Shown piece after piece: positions 35,185-43,471 of a stretch of DNA of 64,000 nucleotides (positions are counted from its first letter, which is position 1; every line of letters begins with the position of its first letter). Position numbers and translations under genes: made by a program. Below the pieces are notes generated by a model that did not search any database, was not told the DNA's origin, and worked only from the letters and a program-made list of their open reading frames with translations. The DNA is from Qipengyuania aurantiaca. Lineage in GTDB: Bacteria > Pseudomonadota > Alphaproteobacteria > Sphingomonadales > Sphingomonadaceae. The stretch is taken from the NCBI RefSeq assembly GCF_019711375.1, contig NZ_CP081295.1, positions 2,269,001 to 2,333,000 of the forward strand. The letters are read 5' to 3'.

Positions 35185-36549
35185 ATGGCATCAAGCGCCG
35201 ATAATTTCGCGAGCAACATCAGCCTCGCCAACTTCTCCAAGGCCACCGAGCTGAAGAACCGCATCTGGTTCACCATCGGTGCGCTTATCGTCTTCCGCTT
35301 CCTGAGCTTCGTGCCGCTTCCCGGCATCAACGCCAGCGCGCTGGCGCAGCTGGCCGACCAGACCCGCGGCGGCGTCATCGACATGTTCAACATGTTCACC
35401 GGCGGCAGCCTCGAACGCATGAGCCTTATCGCGCTCGGCGTCATGCCCTACATCACCGCCTCGATCGTGGTGCAGATGGCCTCGGCCCTGCATCCCTCGC
35501 TCGCCGCGCTGAAGAAGGAAGGTACGGTCGGGCGCCAGAAGCTCAACCAGTACACCCGCTACGGCACGGTCTTCCTCTGCACTATTCAGGGCTGGTTCCT
35601 TGCCGCGGGTCTCGAAAGTTTCAGCTCCTCGAGCGGCATTCCGGCCGTCGTCGACCCTGGTTACATGTTCCGGATTGGCGCGGTGATCAGCCTCGTCGGC
35701 GGCACCATGTTCCTGCTCTGGCTGGGCGAGCAGATCACCAGCCGCGGCATCGGCAACGGCGTTTCGCTTATCATCATGGCGGGCATCGTCGCCCAGTTCC
35801 CGACCTTCGTGACCAACATGGCCTCGGGCTACAGCGAGGGCTCGATCGCCACCGGCATCCTGCTCGGCTTCATCGTCATGGTAGTCGGCCTGATCCTGCT
35901 GATCAGCTGGGTCGAGCGCGCACAACGCCGCCTGCTGGTCCAGTATCCGAAGCGCGCCACCCAGCGCGGCATGATGCAGGCCGACCGTTCGCACCTGCCG
36001 CTCAAGCTCAACACCGCCGGCGTGATCCCACCGATCTTCGCCAGCTCGCTGCTGCTGCTGCCGCTGACGATCACGCAGTTTGCCGGCAACTCGCTCGATC
36101 CCGAAAGCAGTGTTGGCGGTACGTTCAGCACCGTCCTGCAGTACCTGCAGCATGGCGAGCCGCTCTACATGACGCTCTACGCCATCGGCATCATCTTCTT
36201 CTGCTTCTTCTACACTGCCGTGGTCTTCAACCCCGAGGAGACGGCCGAGAACCTGAAGAAGAACGGCGGCTTCATCCCCGGTATCCGTCCGGGCAAGCGG
36301 ACCGAGGAATATCTCGATTACGTCCTCACCCGCATCACCGTGATCGGCGCGATCTACCTGACCTTCGTCTGCGTAGTCCCCGAATACATGATCGCCCAGA
36401 CCGGCGTTCCTCTGTTCCTCGGCGGCACCAGCCTGCTGATCGTTGTCAACGTCACCGTCGACACCATCAGCCAGATCCAGTCGCACCTGCTGGCCCACCA
36501 GTATGGCGACCTGATCAAGAAGGCGAAGCTCAAGGGCCGCCTGCGCTAA
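35185..36549 (+). CDS. secY: Preprotein translocase subunit SecY
   Basis: Channel of the Sec translocon in the inner membrane; 454 residues with ten predicted transmembrane helices. RIWFTIGALIVFRFLSFVPLPGI is TM1; the plug-helix region follows, and INASIVVQ-type family sequence is seen as MPYITASIVVQMASALHPSL. The C4 and C5 cytosolic loops (ERAQRRLLVQYPKR and NPEETAENLKKNGGFIPGIRPGKRTEEYLDYVL) that contact SecA and the ribosome are intact. It lies at its usual place after rplO. Confidence 0.98.
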   Translation: MASSADNFASNISLANFSKATELKNRIWFTIGALIVFRFLSFVPLPGINASALAQLADQTRGGVIDMFNMFTGGSLERMSLIALGVMPYITASIVVQMASALHPSLAALKKEGTVGRQKLNQYTRYGTVFLCTIQGWFLAAGLESFSSSSGIPAVVDPGYMFRIGAVISLVGGTMFLLWLGEQITSRGIGNGVSLIIMAGIVAQFPTFVTNMASGYSEGSIATGILLGFIVMVVGLILLISWVERAQRRLLVQYPKRATQRGMMQADRSHLPLKLNTAGVIPPIFASSLLLLPLTITQFAGNSLDPESSVGGTFSTVLQYLQHGEPLYMTLYAIGIIFFCFFYTAVVFNPEETAENLKKNGGFIPGIRPGKRTEEYLDYVLTRITVIGAIYLTFVCVVPEYMIAQTGVPLFLGGTSLLIVVNVTVDTISQIQSHLLAHQYGDLIKKAKLKGRLR

Positions 36550-36584
36550 CACCTGCGAACCCGAACCGAAGAGGACCGCTTCAC

Positions 36585-37229
36585 ATGGACATCATTCTTC
36601 TCGGCCCTCCGGGCGCAGGCAAGGGCACGCAGGCGCATCGCCTGGTCGAGCATCATGGCATGATGCAGCTGTCGACCGGCGACATGCTCCGCGAAACCCG
36701 CAAGGCCGATACCGAGCTGGGTCGCAAGGTCGCCGACATCATGGATTCGGGCGGTCTTGTCTCGGACGACATCGTCTCGGCCATGATCGACGCCAAGCTG
36801 GCCGACATGGGGCCCGACGTGGGCGCCATCTTCGACGGCTATCCGCGCACCGAACACCAGGCCGCGCAGCTTGATGAAATCCTCGCCAAGCATGGCCGCA
36901 GCCTCGACCATGTGATCGAGCTCGAAGTGAACGAGGACGCGCTGGTCGAACGCATCACCGGCCGCTTCACCTGCGCCAATTGCGGTGCGGGCTATCACGA
37001 CACCTTCAAGCAGCCGAAGGTCGAAGGCGTGTGCGACGAATGCGGCTCGACCGAATTTAAGCGCCGCCCGGACGATAATGAGGAAACGGTGCGCCACCGC
37101 ATGTCGGTCTATCGCAATGAGACCGCACCGATCCTTCCCGGTTACGAGAAGCGCGGCATCGTGAAGCGTGTGGACGGCATGGGCGCGATCGACGACGTGA
37201 CGCACGCGATCGACGCAATCCTCGCGTAA
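36585..37229 (+). CDS. adk: Adenylate kinase, zinc-type
   Basis: Interconverts ATP and AMP with two ADP; 214 residues, cytosolic. P-loop LLGPPGAGKGTQAHRL, the AMP site STGDMLRE and DGYPRTEHQA are present. The LID carries CANC and, 19 residues on, CDEC, a four-Cys zinc site as in many alphaproteobacterial and Gram-positive enzymes. Co-location with secY is common in bacteria. In most alphaproteobacteria rpsM follows directly; here two other genes intervene. Confidence 0.98.
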   Translation: MDIILLGPPGAGKGTQAHRLVEHHGMMQLSTGDMLRETRKADTELGRKVADIMDSGGLVSDDIVSAMIDAKLADMGPDVGAIFDGYPRTEHQAAQLDEILAKHGRSLDHVIELEVNEDALVERITGRFTCANCGAGYHDTFKQPKVEGVCDECGSTEFKRRPDDNEETVRHRMSVYRNETAPILPGYEKRGIVKRVDGMGAIDDVTHAIDAILA

Positions 37230-37286
37230 GGCTTTCCAAACCCGGCAGCCGCTCATAGAACCGCCCTCGTCATGAGGGAGAAGGTG

Positions 37287-37841
37287 ATGAGCAAACTCGC
37301 AATTTTAGCCGGCGCACTGGCGCTCGGCCTGTCCGTGCCGGCCGCTGCGGAGGTCGTCGCGAAGAGCGAGCAGGGCTTCGTCACCAAGGAAAGCGCCGAC
37401 ATCGCCGCCAGCCCGCGTCAGGTGTGGCTGGCGCTGATCAAGCCTGGCGAGTGGTGGAACGACAGTCACACCTGGTCGGCCGATGCCTCCAACATGACGC
37501 TCGTGCCCAGTGCGGGCGGGTGTTTCTGTGAAACGATCCCGGGCGAGGGCGACATCCCGCTCGACGGCAGCGCGCAGCACGCGGTTGTCGTCCAGGCGGT
37601 GCCCGACAAGGCGCTGCGCCTGCGCGGAGGCCTCGGCCCTTTGCAGGCCGTTCCCGCCACCGGTGTACTCACCATCTCGCTCGAAGAGATCGACGGCGGC
37701 ACGCGCGTGACCTGGGAATACAATGTCGGCGGCCCGATGGGTTTCGAGATCGACATGATCTCCAAGGCCGTCGACGGCGTGATGAGCCAGCAGCTCGCGG
37801 GCCTGCGCGACCATCTCGGGGCGCTTTCCACGGACGACTGA
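37287..37841 (+). CDS. Secreted SRPBCC-like (START-fold) protein
   Basis: A 184-residue protein. The signal peptide MSKLAILAGALALGLSVPAAA is followed by a domain whose pattern (ADIAASPRQVWLALIKPGEWWNDSHTWSADASNM, then ISLEEIDGGTRVTWEYNVGGP) is that of the SRPBCC/polyketide-cyclase fold, here in a periplasmic version. Two Cys residues (CFC) lie in the middle. Such folds bind hydrophobic ligands; none can be named. The ATG at 37287 has GGGAGAAGG just ahead; an ATG 15 bases upstream is part of that region and is less likely. It may share a transcript with adk (57-nt gap). Confidence 0.8.
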   Translation: MSKLAILAGALALGLSVPAAAEVVAKSEQGFVTKESADIAASPRQVWLALIKPGEWWNDSHTWSADASNMTLVPSAGGCFCETIPGEGDIPLDGSAQHAVVVQAVPDKALRLRGGLGPLQAVPATGVLTISLEEIDGGTRVTWEYNVGGPMGFEIDMISKAVDGVMSQQLAGLRDHLGALSTDD

Positions 37842-37987
37842 GCCGCCATCCGCGCGGAACCTCGCCCCCTTGCATAGATTGATCCGTCAGAGGCTGCGCG
37901 TGTGCAGCCGGGTCATCGCTGGCTGGCTATCGACCGGCCCGAATGCAGGACAGCCCCGCAAAAACGGGGAGAGATGGGAGGTGCGCC

Positions 37988-39346
37988 TTGGCATCCGTCT
38001 ACGACAGGCACGTCGATCTTCCGACCTTCATGGAAGGCGTGAAGAAGCGCAATCCGGGGCAGGATGAGTTCATCCAGGCCGTCCATGAGGTGGCGCAGGA
38101 CATCTTCGATTTCATCGAGGACAAGGAGGAATACCACGAGGCGCAGATCCTGCGGCGGATCGCCGAGCCCGATCGCGTGGTCTCCTTCCGCGTCTGCTGG
38201 GAGGATGACAACCACAACATCCGCGTCCAGCGCGGGTGGCGCGTGCAGAACAACAACGCGATCGGCCCCTACAAGGGCGGCATCCGGTTCCATCCCAGCG
38301 TGAACGAAAGCGTCCTCAAGTTCCTCGCCTTCGAGCAGACCTTCAAGAATTCGCTCACCGGCCTGCCGATGGGCGGCGGGAAGGGCGGGGCGAACTTCAA
38401 CCCCAAGGGCAAAAGCGACAGCGAAGTCATGCGCTTTTGCCAGTCCTTCATGACCGAACTCTATCGCCACATCGGCCCCGATACCGACGTGCCCGCGGGC
38501 GATATCGGCGTCGGCGCGCGCGAGATCGGCTATATGTTCGGCCAGTACAAGCGGATCACCAACCGCTGGGAAGGCGTGCTGACCGGCAAGGGCACTGAAT
38601 ACGGCGGCTCGAAGATGCGGCCCGAGGCCACCGGCTATGGCGCGGTCTACTTCCTGCGCAACATGCTGGAAAAGGACGGGCAGGATATCGAGGGCAAGCA
38701 AGCGGTCATTTCCGGCTCCGGCAATGTTGCAACGCATGCGGCGGAAAAGCTCTGCCAGCTCGGCGCCAAGGTGCTCACCCTGTCGGACAGCGACGGCTTC
38801 ATCCACGATCCCGACGGCATCGACCAGGAGAAGATCGACTGGGTCAAACGCCTCAAGAACGAGAGGCGTGGACGCATCAGCGAATACGCCGACCACTTCA
38901 CCAACGCGACCTTTCATGAGGGCAAGAAGCCATGGAATGTCGACTGCGACATCGCCCTCCCGTGCGCAACGCAGAACGAGCTGTGCGAGGACGATGCGAA
39001 GGCGCTGGTCGAGAACGGCTGCATGGCGGTCTCCGAAGGCGCGAACATGCCGACGACGCTCGAAGGGGTGAAGGTTTTCCACGAGGCGAAGATCCTCTAC
39101 GGGCCCGGCAAGGCGGCAAATGCCGGCGGGGTGGCCGTGTCGGGTCTGGAAATGAGCCAGAACGCCGAGCGGATCAGCTGGAACCACGACAAACTGGGCG
39201 AGATGCTCACCGAACTCATGCAGGACATCCACGACAAATGCGTCGAGCATGGCGAGCAGGACGGCTATATCGACTATGTCCGCGGGGCCAATATCGCCGG
39301 CTTCAAGAAGGTTGCAGACGCGATGCTCGCCTTCGGGGTGGTTTAA
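37988..39346 (+). CDS. gdhA: Glutamate dehydrogenase (NADP-type, family I)
   Basis: Hexameric enzyme joining ammonia to 2-oxoglutarate; 452 residues. GPYKGGIRFHPSVN, PMGGGKGGANF with the catalytic Lys, PAGDIGVGAREIGYMFGQYK, GGSKMRPEATGYGAVYF and the Rossmann segment VISGSGNVATHAAEKL are all in order. The length and sequence style fit the small NADP-dependent bacterial type. The start is TTG at 37988, since GGGAGG lies six bases before it; an ATG 45 bases upstream lacks a ribosome-binding site. It separates the spc and alpha ribosomal operons. Confidence 0.96.
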   Translation: MASVYDRHVDLPTFMEGVKKRNPGQDEFIQAVHEVAQDIFDFIEDKEEYHEAQILRRIAEPDRVVSFRVCWEDDNHNIRVQRGWRVQNNNAIGPYKGGIRFHPSVNESVLKFLAFEQTFKNSLTGLPMGGGKGGANFNPKGKSDSEVMRFCQSFMTELYRHIGPDTDVPAGDIGVGAREIGYMFGQYKRITNRWEGVLTGKGTEYGGSKMRPEATGYGAVYFLRNMLEKDGQDIEGKQAVISGSGNVATHAAEKLCQLGAKVLTLSDSDGFIHDPDGIDQEKIDWVKRLKNERRGRISEYADHFTNATFHEGKKPWNVDCDIALPCATQNELCEDDAKALVENGCMAVSEGANMPTTLEGVKVFHEAKILYGPGKAANAGGVAVSGLEMSQNAERISWNHDKLGEMLTELMQDIHDKCVEHGEQDGYIDYVRGANIAGFKKVADAMLAFGVV

Positions 39347-39520
39347 CCGGATTTTGACGGACGCCGCGCCATTGTCTATGACACCCTTGATAACACGGGC
39401 GGGGCAACCATATGGGCTGCCTTCGCGTGTTTGCGTGCGCGAGACGGTTGACCCTCGCGGCGAATCCGACTAAGCGCGCCTTTCATTCGACACTTGCGGC
39501 GAGTCCGGCAGGCGGTTGCC

Positions 39521-39538
39521 TATGTGCGCGCCATCCGG
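39521..39538 (+). promoter_or_regulatory. Candidate alpha-operon promoter (-10 and discriminator)
   Basis: TATGTGCGCGCCATCCGG is nearly identical to the segment after the str promoter (19679-19697) and matches the S10 -10 and discriminator. No good -35 stands 17 bases ahead (TTGCGG at 39494 is 21 away). A separate TTGACC at 39448-39453 with a 17-bp spacer to TAAGCG is another possibility. The gap 39347-39633 has no gene. Confidence 0.45.
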
Positions 39539-39633
39539 GCTTTTTGCGCTACCGGCGTCCACGGGTGTCAGTGAAAACAAAGCGTTGAGATGGGGTCCCG
39601 CTTCAAGAGACCCTGTGGAGCATGGAGATTTAA

Positions 39634-40002
39634 GTGGCTCGTATTGCCGGGGTAAACATCCCCACCAACAAGCGCGTTATCATCGCGCTCACCTATATTC
39701 ACGGTATCGGTCGCACTAAGGCCGTCGAGATCGCCGACAAGCTCGGCATCGATCACACCACGCGTGTCCAGGACCTCACCGACGAGGAACTGCTTCGCGT
39801 TCGTGAAACCATCGATGAAGAGCATACGGTTGAAGGTGACCTTCGTCGCGAAACCGCGATGAACATCAAGCGCCTGATGGACCTGCGTTCCTATCGCGGC
39901 CTTCGTCACCGTGCCGGCCTGCCCGTTCGCGGCCAGCGCACCCACACCAACGCCCGCACCCGCAAGGGTAAGGCCAAGCCGATCGCCGGCAAGAAGAAGT
40001 AA
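39634..40002 (+). CDS. rpsM: 30S ribosomal protein S13 (uS13)
   Basis: Head protein contacting P-site tRNA and large-subunit protein L5; 122 residues. [29 protein letters not shown] with the helix-two-turn-helix, and the C-terminal [31 protein letters not shown] are conserved. The start is GTG with TGGAG a few bases ahead. It opens the alpha operon. Confidence 0.98.
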   Translation: MARIAGVNIPTNKRVIIALTYIHGIGRTKAVEIADKLGIDHTTRVQDLTDEELLRVRETIDEEHTVEGDLRRETAMNIKRLMDLRSYRGLRHRAGLPVRGQRTHTNARTRKGKAKPIAGKKK

Positions 40003-40058
40003 GCTTCGGGTTTCCCGATAAGCTTTTGCCTTCTTGATAGAATAGAGGAATACACACC

Positions 40059-40448
40059 ATGGCACGCGAACCAGGCCGCGTACGGCGCCGCGATAAGAAG
40101 AACATCTCTTCGGGCGTCGCGCACATCAACGCCAGCTTCAACAACACGATGATCACCATCACCGACGCGCAGGGCAACGCCATCAGCTGGTCCAGCGCCG
40201 GCATGATGGGCTTCAAGGGCAGCCGCAAGTCGACTCCCTATGCCGCGCAGGTTGCCGCCGACGACGCAGGCCGCAAGGCCGCCGAACACGGCGTGCGCAC
40301 CCTCGAAGTCGAAGTGAAGGGCCCGGGCTCGGGTCGTGAGAGCGCACTGCGCGGTCTCGCGGCTGTGGGCTTCACCATCACCTCGATCCGCGACGTGACG
40401 CCGATCCCGCACAACGGGGTCCGTCCTTCCAAGCGTCGTCGCGTCTGA
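40059..40448 (+). CDS. rpsK: 30S ribosomal protein S11 (uS11)
   Basis: Platform protein contacting mRNA in the exit channel; 129 residues. [32 protein letters not shown] and [44 protein letters not shown] are standard. It follows rpsM by 56 nt. rpsD, which sits between rpsK and rpoA in E. coli, is absent, as usual in alphaproteobacteria. Confidence 0.98.
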   Translation: MAREPGRVRRRDKKNISSGVAHINASFNNTMITITDAQGNAISWSSAGMMGFKGSRKSTPYAAQVAADDAGRKAAEHGVRTLEVEVKGPGSGRESALRGLAAVGFTITSIRDVTPIPHNGVRPSKRRRV

Positions 40449-40461
40449 TCCGTACCTGCCT

Positions 40462-40528
40462 GGTGGCTCGGATACGCTGAGCCACCGACACATTCACGGA
40501 CCGGACGCTCGATAAAGAGCTCCGGTCC
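40462..40528 (+). other. Twin hairpins in the rpsK-rpoA spacer
   Basis: GGTGGCTC (40462-40469) pairs with GAGCCACC (40479-40486). GGACCGGA-C-GCTC (40498-40510) pairs with GAGC-TCCGGTCC (40517-40528) around GATAAA. No T-run follows either. Their position before rpoA suggests a control or processing element for RNA polymerase alpha production. Confidence 0.55.
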
Positions 40529-40555
40529 TGCCCGCATCCACACCAGGGGAAATCC

Positions 40556-41611
40556 ATGTCCGTCAACATCAAGAACTGGCAGGAACTCAAGAAACCCAAC
40601 ACCCTCGACATCAAGGACGGTGGCGACAAGGGCCGCAAGGCGACCTTCGTGGCCGAACCGCTCGAGCGCGGCTTCGGCCTTACGCTCGGCAACGCGCTGC
40701 GTCGCGTTCTGCTGTCCTCGCTGCAGGGTGCAGCCATTACCTCGATCAAGATCGAGAACGTGCTGCATGAATTCTCCTCGCTCGCCGGCGTGCGCGAGGA
40801 CGTCACCGATATCGTCCTGAACGTGAAGCAGATCGCGCTCAAGATGGAAGGCGAAGGCCTCAAGCGCCTCCAGCTCTCGGCCACCGGCCCGGGCGAAGTG
40901 AAGGCCGGCGACATCGCCGTCACCGGCGACATCGAGGTCATGAACAAGGACCTCGTCATCTGTCACCTCGACGAAGGTGCCACGCTGAACATGGAACTGA
41001 CCGCGGACACCGGTAAGGGCTACCGCCCCGCCGTGATGAACCGTCCGGTCGACGCTCCGATCGGCCTCATCCCGGTCGACAGCCTGTACTCGCCGGTCCG
41101 CCAGGTGAGCTACAAGGTCGAGAACGCCCGTGTCGGCCAGGAACTGGACTACGACAAGCTTTCGCTGACCATCGAAACCGACGGCACCGTCACTCCGGAA
41201 GACGCCGTGGCCTATGCCGCGCGCATCCTCCAGGATCAGCTGACCCTGTTCGTCCACTTCGAAGACGGCATCCCGCAGCCCAGCTCGGCCATGATCGGCC
41301 AGGCTGCAGAGCCGCAGGAAAGCGACACCAACCAGCTCAACCGTTACCTCCTCAAGAAGGTCGACGAGCTGGAACTGTCGGTCCGTTCGGCAAACTGCCT
41401 CAAGAACGACAACATCATCTACATCGGCGACCTGGTCCAAAAGACCGAGGCCGAGATGCTCCGTACGCCGAACTTCGGCCGCAAGTCGCTCAACGAGATC
41501 AAGGAAGTCCTGAGCTCGATGGGTCTGCGCCTCGGCATGGACATCCCTGGCTGGCCGCCGGAAAACATCGAGGAAATGGCCAAGAAGCTCGAACAGGAGC
41601 TGCTGGGCTAA
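40556..41611 (+). CDS. rpoA: DNA-directed RNA polymerase subunit alpha
   Basis: Assembly platform and promoter-contact subunit of RNA polymerase; 351 residues. The N-terminal domain shows [55 protein letters not shown]. After a linker, the C-terminal domain ([47 protein letters not shown]) binds UP elements and activators. It sits in the alpha operon before rplQ. Nothing unusual. Confidence 0.98.
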   Translation: MSVNIKNWQELKKPNTLDIKDGGDKGRKATFVAEPLERGFGLTLGNALRRVLLSSLQGAAITSIKIENVLHEFSSLAGVREDVTDIVLNVKQIALKMEGEGLKRLQLSATGPGEVKAGDIAVTGDIEVMNKDLVICHLDEGATLNMELTADTGKGYRPAVMNRPVDAPIGLIPVDSLYSPVRQVSYKVENARVGQELDYDKLSLTIETDGTVTPEDAVAYAARILQDQLTLFVHFEDGIPQPSSAMIGQAAEPQESDTNQLNRYLLKKVDELELSVRSANCLKNDNIIYIGDLVQKTEAEMLRTPNFGRKSLNEIKEVLSSMGLRLGMDIPGWPPENIEEMAKKLEQELLG

Positions 41612-41628
41612 TCCAGATACACGGGAGT

Positions 41629-41652
41629 GGGCCGGACCCGTTAATCCGGCCC
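41629..41652 (+). other. Hairpin in the rpoA-rplQ spacer
   Basis: GGGCCGG (41629-41635) pairs with CCGGCCC (41646-41652) with a 10-nt loop. No T-run. It lies 18 nt after the rpoA stop. Confidence 0.4.
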
Positions 41653-41701
41653 GTATCGGGCTACCTAGAACGGGCCCCCTACGAACGAAGAAGGAAGTAC
41701 T

Positions 41702-42121
41702 ATGCGTCACAAGATTTCGGGCCGTAAGCTCCAGCGCAAGACCGGCCACCGCAAGGCCCTGTTCCGCAACATGAGCGCCGCGCTCATCAAGCACGAGCAG
41801 ATCCTCACCACGCAGGCGAAGGCCAAGGAACTGCGTCCTTACATCGAGAAGCTGATCACGCTCGCAAAGCGTGGCGGTCTTTCGAACCGCCGCCTTGCCA
41901 TGAGCAAGCTGCAGGACGAAACGCAGCTGAAGAAGCTGTTTGACGTTCTGGCCGAGCGTTACTCGGACCGTGACGGCGGCTACACCCGCGTCATCAAGGC
42001 TGGCTACCGCGGCAGCGACGCCGCCGCCATGGCCGTCATCGAATTCGTCGACCGCGATGTCGACGCCAAGGGCCAGGACAGCGGCCCGGTGATGACCGAG
42101 GAAGAGATGGAAGACGCGTAA
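41702..42121 (+). CDS. rplQ: 50S ribosomal protein L17 (bL17)
   Basis: Bacteria-specific large-subunit protein near the tunnel exit; 139 residues. [56 protein letters not shown] and the [28 protein letters not shown] block are conserved. The last 15 residues are acidic ([10 protein letters not shown]). AGAAGGAAG precedes the ATG. It ends the alpha operon before a strong terminator. Confidence 0.98.
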   Translation: MRHKISGRKLQRKTGHRKALFRNMSAALIKHEQILTTQAKAKELRPYIEKLITLAKRGGLSNRRLAMSKLQDETQLKKLFDVLAERYSDRDGGYTRVIKAGYRGSDAAAMAVIEFVDRDVDAKGQDSGPVMTEEEMEDA

Positions 42122-42150
42122 GCGCTTCGCTCGACACGAGACATGGAAGA

Positions 42151-42179
42151 GGCCGGGGGAGAAATCCTCCGGCCTTTTT
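42151..42179 (+). terminator. Terminator of the alpha operon
   Basis: A 10-bp stem (GGCCGGGGGA with TCCTCCGGCC, one G-T pair) closes on a GAAA tetraloop and is followed by TTTTT. A textbook intrinsic terminator 30 nt after rplQ. Confidence 0.9.
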
Positions 42180-42189
42180 CTATGCGCGC

Positions 42190-42232
42190 TTGACTCTCGA
42201 ACGGCTTTGACAGATATTTCTGTCATGACAGA
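42190..42232 (+). promoter_or_regulatory. Leaderless promoter with overlapping TGACAGA operator
   Basis: TTGACT (42190-42195), 17 bp, GATATT (42213-42218) would start transcription at about 42225, the A of the ATG. Over the -10 and start lies an inverted repeat TGACAGA-TATT-TCTGTCA (42208-42225) plus a third TGACAGA at 42226-42232. The arrangement suggests self-repression by the encoded GbsR-type regulator. Confidence 0.6.
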
Positions 42233-42791
42233 AAAGAATGACAGGATCGAATTGTCGCCATCCATCGCGCGCTTCGTGCTGCATTGGGGCGATCTGGGCA
42301 GCCAGTGGGGCGTGAATCGCTCGGTCGCGCAAATCCATGCGCTTCTGTTCATCTCCGACGAACCGCTCAACGCCGAACAGATCGCAGCGACGCTGGGCCT
42401 CGCCCGCTCAAATGTGTCGAATTCGATCCGCGAGCTGCTTTCGTGGAAACTGATCGAGCGCGTGCCCGTGCTGGGCGAGCGACGCGATCATTTCACGGCC
42501 GAAGCCGACATCTGGGAAATGGCAACGCGCATCGCCCGCGGGCGCAAGGAGCGCGAGATCGATCCGGCGGAGGCGGCGCTCAAGCTGTGCAATGAAGAGG
42601 CCACGCGCGATCCCGCCATCAGCCCGCAGGCCCGCCAGAAGCTCGCCGACATGCTCGAGTTCGTCTCCACGATGTCGCGCTGGCACGACGAGATGCTCAA
42701 CGTACCGAAGGGCGCGCTCATGACGCTGATCGGTCTGGGGTCAGGGATCGTGAAGGTTATCGGATGGAGGCCCGGCAAGGGCAAGAAATAG
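42225..42791 (+). CDS. GbsR/MarR-type transcriptional regulator
   Basis: A 188-residue winged-helix protein. RFVLHWGDLGSQWGVNRSVAQIHALLFISDEPLNAEQIAATLGLARSNVSNSIRELLSWKLIERVPVLGERRDHFTAE is the GbsR-like DNA-binding domain. A helical C-terminal part ends in a hydrophobic segment (GALMTLIGLGSGIVKVIGW). I chose the ATG at 42225: no ribosome-binding site exists, and the promoter places the 5' end at this codon, so the mRNA is probably leaderless. A TTG at 42207 lies within the -35/operator region. It precedes a DUF4166 gene and a dehydrogenase-like gene, likely its operon partners. Confidence 0.85.
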   Translation: MTEKNDRIELSPSIARFVLHWGDLGSQWGVNRSVAQIHALLFISDEPLNAEQIAATLGLARSNVSNSIRELLSWKLIERVPVLGERRDHFTAEADIWEMATRIARGRKEREIDPAEAALKLCNEEATRDPAISPQARQKLADMLEFVSTMSRWHDEMLNVPKGALMTLIGLGSGIVKVIGWRPGKGKK

Positions 42792-42814
42792 CGCAATCGC
42801 GAAAGGGGAAGGCG

Positions 42815-43471
42815 ATGCAGGCGCAGGAGCAAGAGGTCAGGCAAGACGGACCGGTCGCAAGTGGGCTGGCCTATGACACGCGCTTCCGGGCCCTCGTGGG
42901 TGAAGTGGCCTGGCGCGGGCTCCCGCAGGCCGTGCAAAAGCGCTTCTCGAAGCGCCTCGCGGAGGCGAAGCTCGCAATTTACCCCGGCGTGATCGAGGAG
43001 GTCCGCTTCAGCCGCGCTGGGTGGCTTCTCGCCCAGCTATGCCGGGTGATCGGCGCCCCGCTGCCGCTCCATGCGGACAAGGGCGTGCCCGCCACGGTCT
43101 CGGTCAGCGAAGACGGGGCGAGCGGCGGCCAGTGCTGGACGCGCGTCTACGCCCGCAAGCGCGGTTTCCCGCAGGTGATCCACAGCGCCAAGCGCTTCGC
43201 CGGGCGTTCGGGGCTGGAAGAGTATCTCGGACGGGGCATCGGCATGGCGCTCAAGGTGGTCGCGATCGAGCGCGGCCTCGAATTTCGCAGCGACCACTAT
43301 TTCCTCGACATCGGGCCAGTCCGCTTGCGCCTGCCGCACTGGATCGGGCCGGGCCGCACGGTCGTCCGCCACCGCGACCTCGGCGAGGGGCGGTTCGAAT
43401 TCTCGTTGAGCCTCGTCCACCCCTTGCTGGGCGAACTGGTTTACCAGATGGGAGTGTTCCGCGATGGCTGA
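42815..43471 (+). CDS. DUF4166-type protein
   Basis: A 218-residue protein resembling the DUF4166 family. The conserved core is CWTRVYARKRGFPQVIHSAKRFAGRSGLEEYLGRGIGMALKV, followed by SDHYFLDIGPVRLRLPHWIGPGRTVVRHRDLGEGRFEFSL and VHPLLGELVYQMGVF. In other genomes this domain also occurs fused to a saccharopine-dehydrogenase-like protein, and here the next gene encodes one, overlapping by 8 bp. Its biochemical role is unknown. AAGGGGAAGG precedes the ATG at 42815. Confidence 0.8.
   Translation: MQAQEQEVRQDGPVASGLAYDTRFRALVGEVAWRGLPQAVQKRFSKRLAEAKLAIYPGVIEEVRFSRAGWLLAQLCRVIGAPLPLHADKGVPATVSVSEDGASGGQCWTRVYARKRGFPQVIHSAKRFAGRSGLEEYLGRGIGMALKVVAIERGLEFRSDHYFLDIGPVRLRLPHWIGPGRTVVRHRDLGEGRFEFSLSLVHPLLGELVYQMGVFRDG

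Noticed and set aside
35191..36552. 453-codon minus-strand frame opposite secY
   Set aside because: Hydrophilic, repetitive His/Asp/Ala sequence with no family pattern; secY is unmistakable.
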